Shown piece by piece: positions 62,037 to 64,000 of a DNA stretch of 64,000 nucleotides (its first letter is position 1; every line of letters starts with the position of its first letter). Origin of the DNA: JAIXWP01 sp044371755 (GTDB lineage: Bacteria; Bacteroidota; Bacteroidia; Flavobacteriales_D; Sanyastnellaceae). The notes beneath the pieces are model-generated. The model made no database searches and was not told where the DNA came from. It saw only the letters and a program-made list of their open reading frames with translations. The position numbers and the translations under genes are program-made. The stretch is taken from positions 35,689 through 99,688 of the forward strand of contig JBILSZ010000001.1 of assembly GCA_044371755.1 (NCBI GenBank), written 5' to 3'.

Positions 62037-63731
62037 ATGAAAAAGAGTAACTTCTACGTTTTAGCCGTAGCAGTAATGTCTGGAATGATGCTCGCTGCAT
62101 GCGGCGGTCTCAAGAAAATGGAAAAGTATATTGAAGAGCTAGGCGCTACTTCAAGCCCAAACCCATTGGAAGTTCACGGTGACAGCATCGAAATCAACAT
62201 CAGCGGAAGATTCCCTGAAAAGTATTTTCATAAAAAAGCCATAGTTGAAGCTACTCCTGTAGTAGTGTACCCAGGCGGCGAATCGAAATTCAAAATGCAA
62301 GGTTATCAAGGCGAACAAGCTGCTGGTAACTATGAGCAAATCCCTTATAAGACAGGAAAGAGCTTTAGCTACAAAGATAAGATTGCCTATGCTCAAGGAA
62401 TGGAAGATAGCAAGGTGGAACTCCGTATCAATGGTCGTCAAGGGTCAAAGTCGGCTACTTTCGCTCCAGTTCCAATCGGAACAGGTGTGATCACTACTCC
62501 ATACCTTTTGAAAGGGGATGACAAGGTGGTATATGCTACAGATAAATTCGTACGTGTATTACCATTTTCAACATCAGCTCAAATCAATTTCGACTACAAC
62601 TCATCTAAGTTGAAGCCAGCAGAATTGAAAGATGCGGATATCACTGCTTTGATGAGCTTTATGGATTCTGTTGCTAAGAACCCTAAAATGGTAATCACCA
62701 GCATCGAATTCGTATCTTACGCTTCTCCAGAAGGTGAAATTTTCTTGAACGACGAATTGGCAAACGAGCGCGGTGCTGTTGGTCAGAATGTAGTTGTTGA
62801 TTACCTCAAGAAGTCTAATATGGATACGCAATTTGCTTCTTTGATGAAAGTAACCGCAAAAGGTGAAGACTGGGACGGTTTCAAGAAAGCAATGGAAGCT
62901 TCTGCTATCGCTGATCGTGATATCATCGTTCGCATCCTTCAGAAGACTTCTGATCTTCAAGCTAGAGAGCAAGAAATCAAGAATATCAGCAAGACTTACA
63001 CAGAAATCCAAAAGGATATCTTCCCTTCACTCCGTCGTTGTTCTATCGTAGTGAACTACAACCTTGAAGGCTACAGCGATGCTGAATTGACCGCTATCGG
63101 TAAGTCAAACCCATCGTCTTTGACTTACGAAGAAGCTTTAAAAGCTGCTTCTTTGACCGAAGATTTGGCAACTAAGGCTTCTATCTATCAAGCAGCAGCT
63201 TCTAAGTCAGATGCTGATTATAGAGCGGCAAACAACCTCGGAGTTGTTTACTACATGCAAAATAAAGTGAAGGATGCAGAAACTCAACTCAGCAAGGCTT
63301 ACGGTATGTCTAAGACTACTGAGACAAGCTGCAATATGGGTGCTGTAACTCGCCTAAACGGTGATCGCAAGAAAGCAATGACTTACTTGAACGAAAGCAG
63401 CGCTGCTGAAGCTAAATACAACAAAGGCCTCATTAATATCCAAGATGGCGACTATTCTAGTGCTGTAAGCAACATCGGTTCTTTCAACACTTTCAATACA
63501 GCTTTGGCTAAATTGCTCAACAAGGACAACGGTGGTGCTCAGTCTGCCATCGCGTCTAGCAATGACTCATCAGCTCTTGCTGACTACCTCCGCGCTGTTA
63601 TTGCTGCTCGTAGCAATGACGCAGCAGGTGTGGCTTCTAACCTTAAGAGCGCTATCCAAAAAGATAGCTCTTTGATGGAAAAAGCGAAGAAAGATCAAGA
63701 ATTCCGCAACTTTAAGGATGCGTTGAATTAA
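62037..63731 (+). CDS. OmpA-like/TPR outer-membrane lipoprotein
   Basis: 564 residues. Lipobox MLAACGGLKK after a hydrophobic signal. The first ~170 residues are beta-rich (SIEINISGRFPEKYFHKKAI, VYPGGESKFKMQGYQGEQAA). Residues about 170-340 resemble an OmpA-type peptidoglycan-binding fold (ALMSFMDSVAKNPKMVITSI, FVSYASPEGEIFLNDELANE). The C-terminal part is helical with TPR-like repeats (ADYRAANNLGVVYYMQNKVK, DAETQLSKAYGMSKTTETSC). Such proteins link outer membrane and cell wall and are often very abundant; the strong promoter agrees. A terminator follows. Confidence 0.85.
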   Translation: MKKSNFYVLAVAVMSGMMLAACGGLKKMEKYIEELGATSSPNPLEVHGDSIEINISGRFPEKYFHKKAIVEATPVVVYPGGESKFKMQGYQGEQAAGNYEQIPYKTGKSFSYKDKIAYAQGMEDSKVELRINGRQGSKSATFAPVPIGTGVITTPYLLKGDDKVVYATDKFVRVLPFSTSAQINFDYNSSKLKPAELKDADITALMSFMDSVAKNPKMVITSIEFVSYASPEGEIFLNDELANERGAVGQNVVVDYLKKSNMDTQFASLMKVTAKGEDWDGFKKAMEASAIADRDIIVRILQKTSDLQAREQEIKNISKTYTEIQKDIFPSLRRCSIVVNYNLEGYSDAELTAIGKSNPSSLTYEEALKAASLTEDLATKASIYQAAASKSDADYRAANNLGVVYYMQNKVKDAETQLSKAYGMSKTTETSCNMGAVTRLNGDRKKAMTYLNESSAAEAKYNKGLINIQDGDYSSAVSNIGSFNTFNTALAKLLNKDNGGAQSAIASSNDSSALADYLRAVIAARSNDAAGVASNLKSAIQKDSSLMEKAKKDQEFRNFKDALN

Positions 63732-63761
63732 TCCTCAGAAATTTCATTTGAAGAAATAATT

Positions 63762-63790
63762 ACTGCCCCGACTTAGTTCGGGGCAGTTTT
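63762..63790 (+). terminator. Rho-independent terminator of the OmpA-like gene
   Basis: ACTGCCCCGA (63762-63771) pairs with TCGGGGCAGT (63778-63787), followed by TTTGTTTTG. Confidence 0.9.
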
Positions 63791-63799
63791 GTTTTGTAC

Positions 63800-63980
63800 C
63801 CAATGAAAATTCGGAATTCACAATTCACAATTCGGAATTCGGGATTCGCAATTCAGAAATCCAAATTCTAATTTCCTTGTTCCTAAAATCCCTTGTTCCT
63901 AAAATCCCTTGTTCCTTGTTCTTGTTCTCGTTCCTCGTTCTTTCCCTCCTTGTTCCTTGTTCTTTTCCTTCCTTGTTCTT
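63800..63980. repeat. Low-complexity intergenic repeat, second copy
   Basis: Tandem-like degenerate words aattcacaattcacaattcg, ggaattcgggattcgcaattc and aaatcccttgttcct lead into repeated ccttgttcc / ttgttctt units. The same word set occurs at 330-487. No open frame or RNA gene is seen here. Confidence 0.65.
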
Positions 63981-64000
63981 CTAAAAAAAAACGGCGACCT

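Noticed and set aside
63811..63960. CRISPR array
   Set aside because: The words are degenerate, have no constant repeat/spacer periodicity, and no cas genes lie nearby.

Overview
The window reads as a chromosomal segment of a member of the Bacteroidota, most likely order Flavobacteriales. The evidence is threefold. Three secreted proteins end in type IX secretion (T9SS) sorting domains. Outer-membrane TonB receptors carry carboxypeptidase-D-like N-terminal domains. Several genes have the Bacteroidota promoter signature TTG-N19-TAnnTTTG, and almost none has a Shine-Dalgarno sequence. Genus cannot be given from sequence reading alone.

Layout. 1-242 is the 5' part of a frameshifted IS4-like transposase cut by the window edge, followed by a hairpin and a low-complexity repeat. 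488-1534 is a T9SS-exported SGNH hydrolase. 1641-14934 (minus strand) is the transcription/translation core: tRNA-Thr, tRNA-Tyr, tRNA-Gly, tRNA-Thr, tuf, tRNA-Trp, secE, nusG, rplK, rplA, rplJ, rplL, rpoB, rpoC, with hairpins at several junctions. The tRNA order and anticodons match the tufB locus of Escherichia coli. 15059-17725 holds hpf, xerC, rpsU and an acyl-CoA dehydrogenase. 17862-24533 is a phytase island: TPR/HTH regulator, TonB receptor, acidic lipoprotein and beta-propeller phytase. 24605-27735 holds apt, a helix-hairpin-helix protein and an AGCS amino-acid/sodium symporter. dnaX (27830-29553) is split by an A11 run with the layout of a frameshift signal that makes gamma and tau. 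Two glycosyltransferases, a second TonB receptor, an Hsp15-like protein, a GNAT, an aminotransferase, a Crp/Fnr gene with an in-frame nonsense codon and a giant PNGase F-like T9SS protein follow to 40321. 41050-51373 holds a DUF2851 protein, a PspC-like protein, rpsF-rpsR-rplI, uvrB, a lipoprotein, a T9SS serine protease, a GT2 enzyme, a sigma factor and rsmG. 51538-60310 has an orphan response regulator and the menaquinone cluster (hotdog thioesterase, menF, menD, menB, menA, an embedded membrane acyltransferase-like gene, menC, menE). The end holds an rdgB-like gene, accA, an OmpA/TPR lipoprotein and another low-complexity repeat.

Most unusual signal: an 18-bp palindrome ACCGAA-N6-TTCGGT occurs five times, with a sixth near-copy, always inside unrelated coding sequences and in all three reading frames. 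It is therefore a DNA-level repeat that the genes do not explain. Other points of note are the dnaX frameshift site together with loss of the zinc-binding cysteines, the nonsense codon in the Crp-like gene, and palindromes over the start regions of two T9SS cargo genes.
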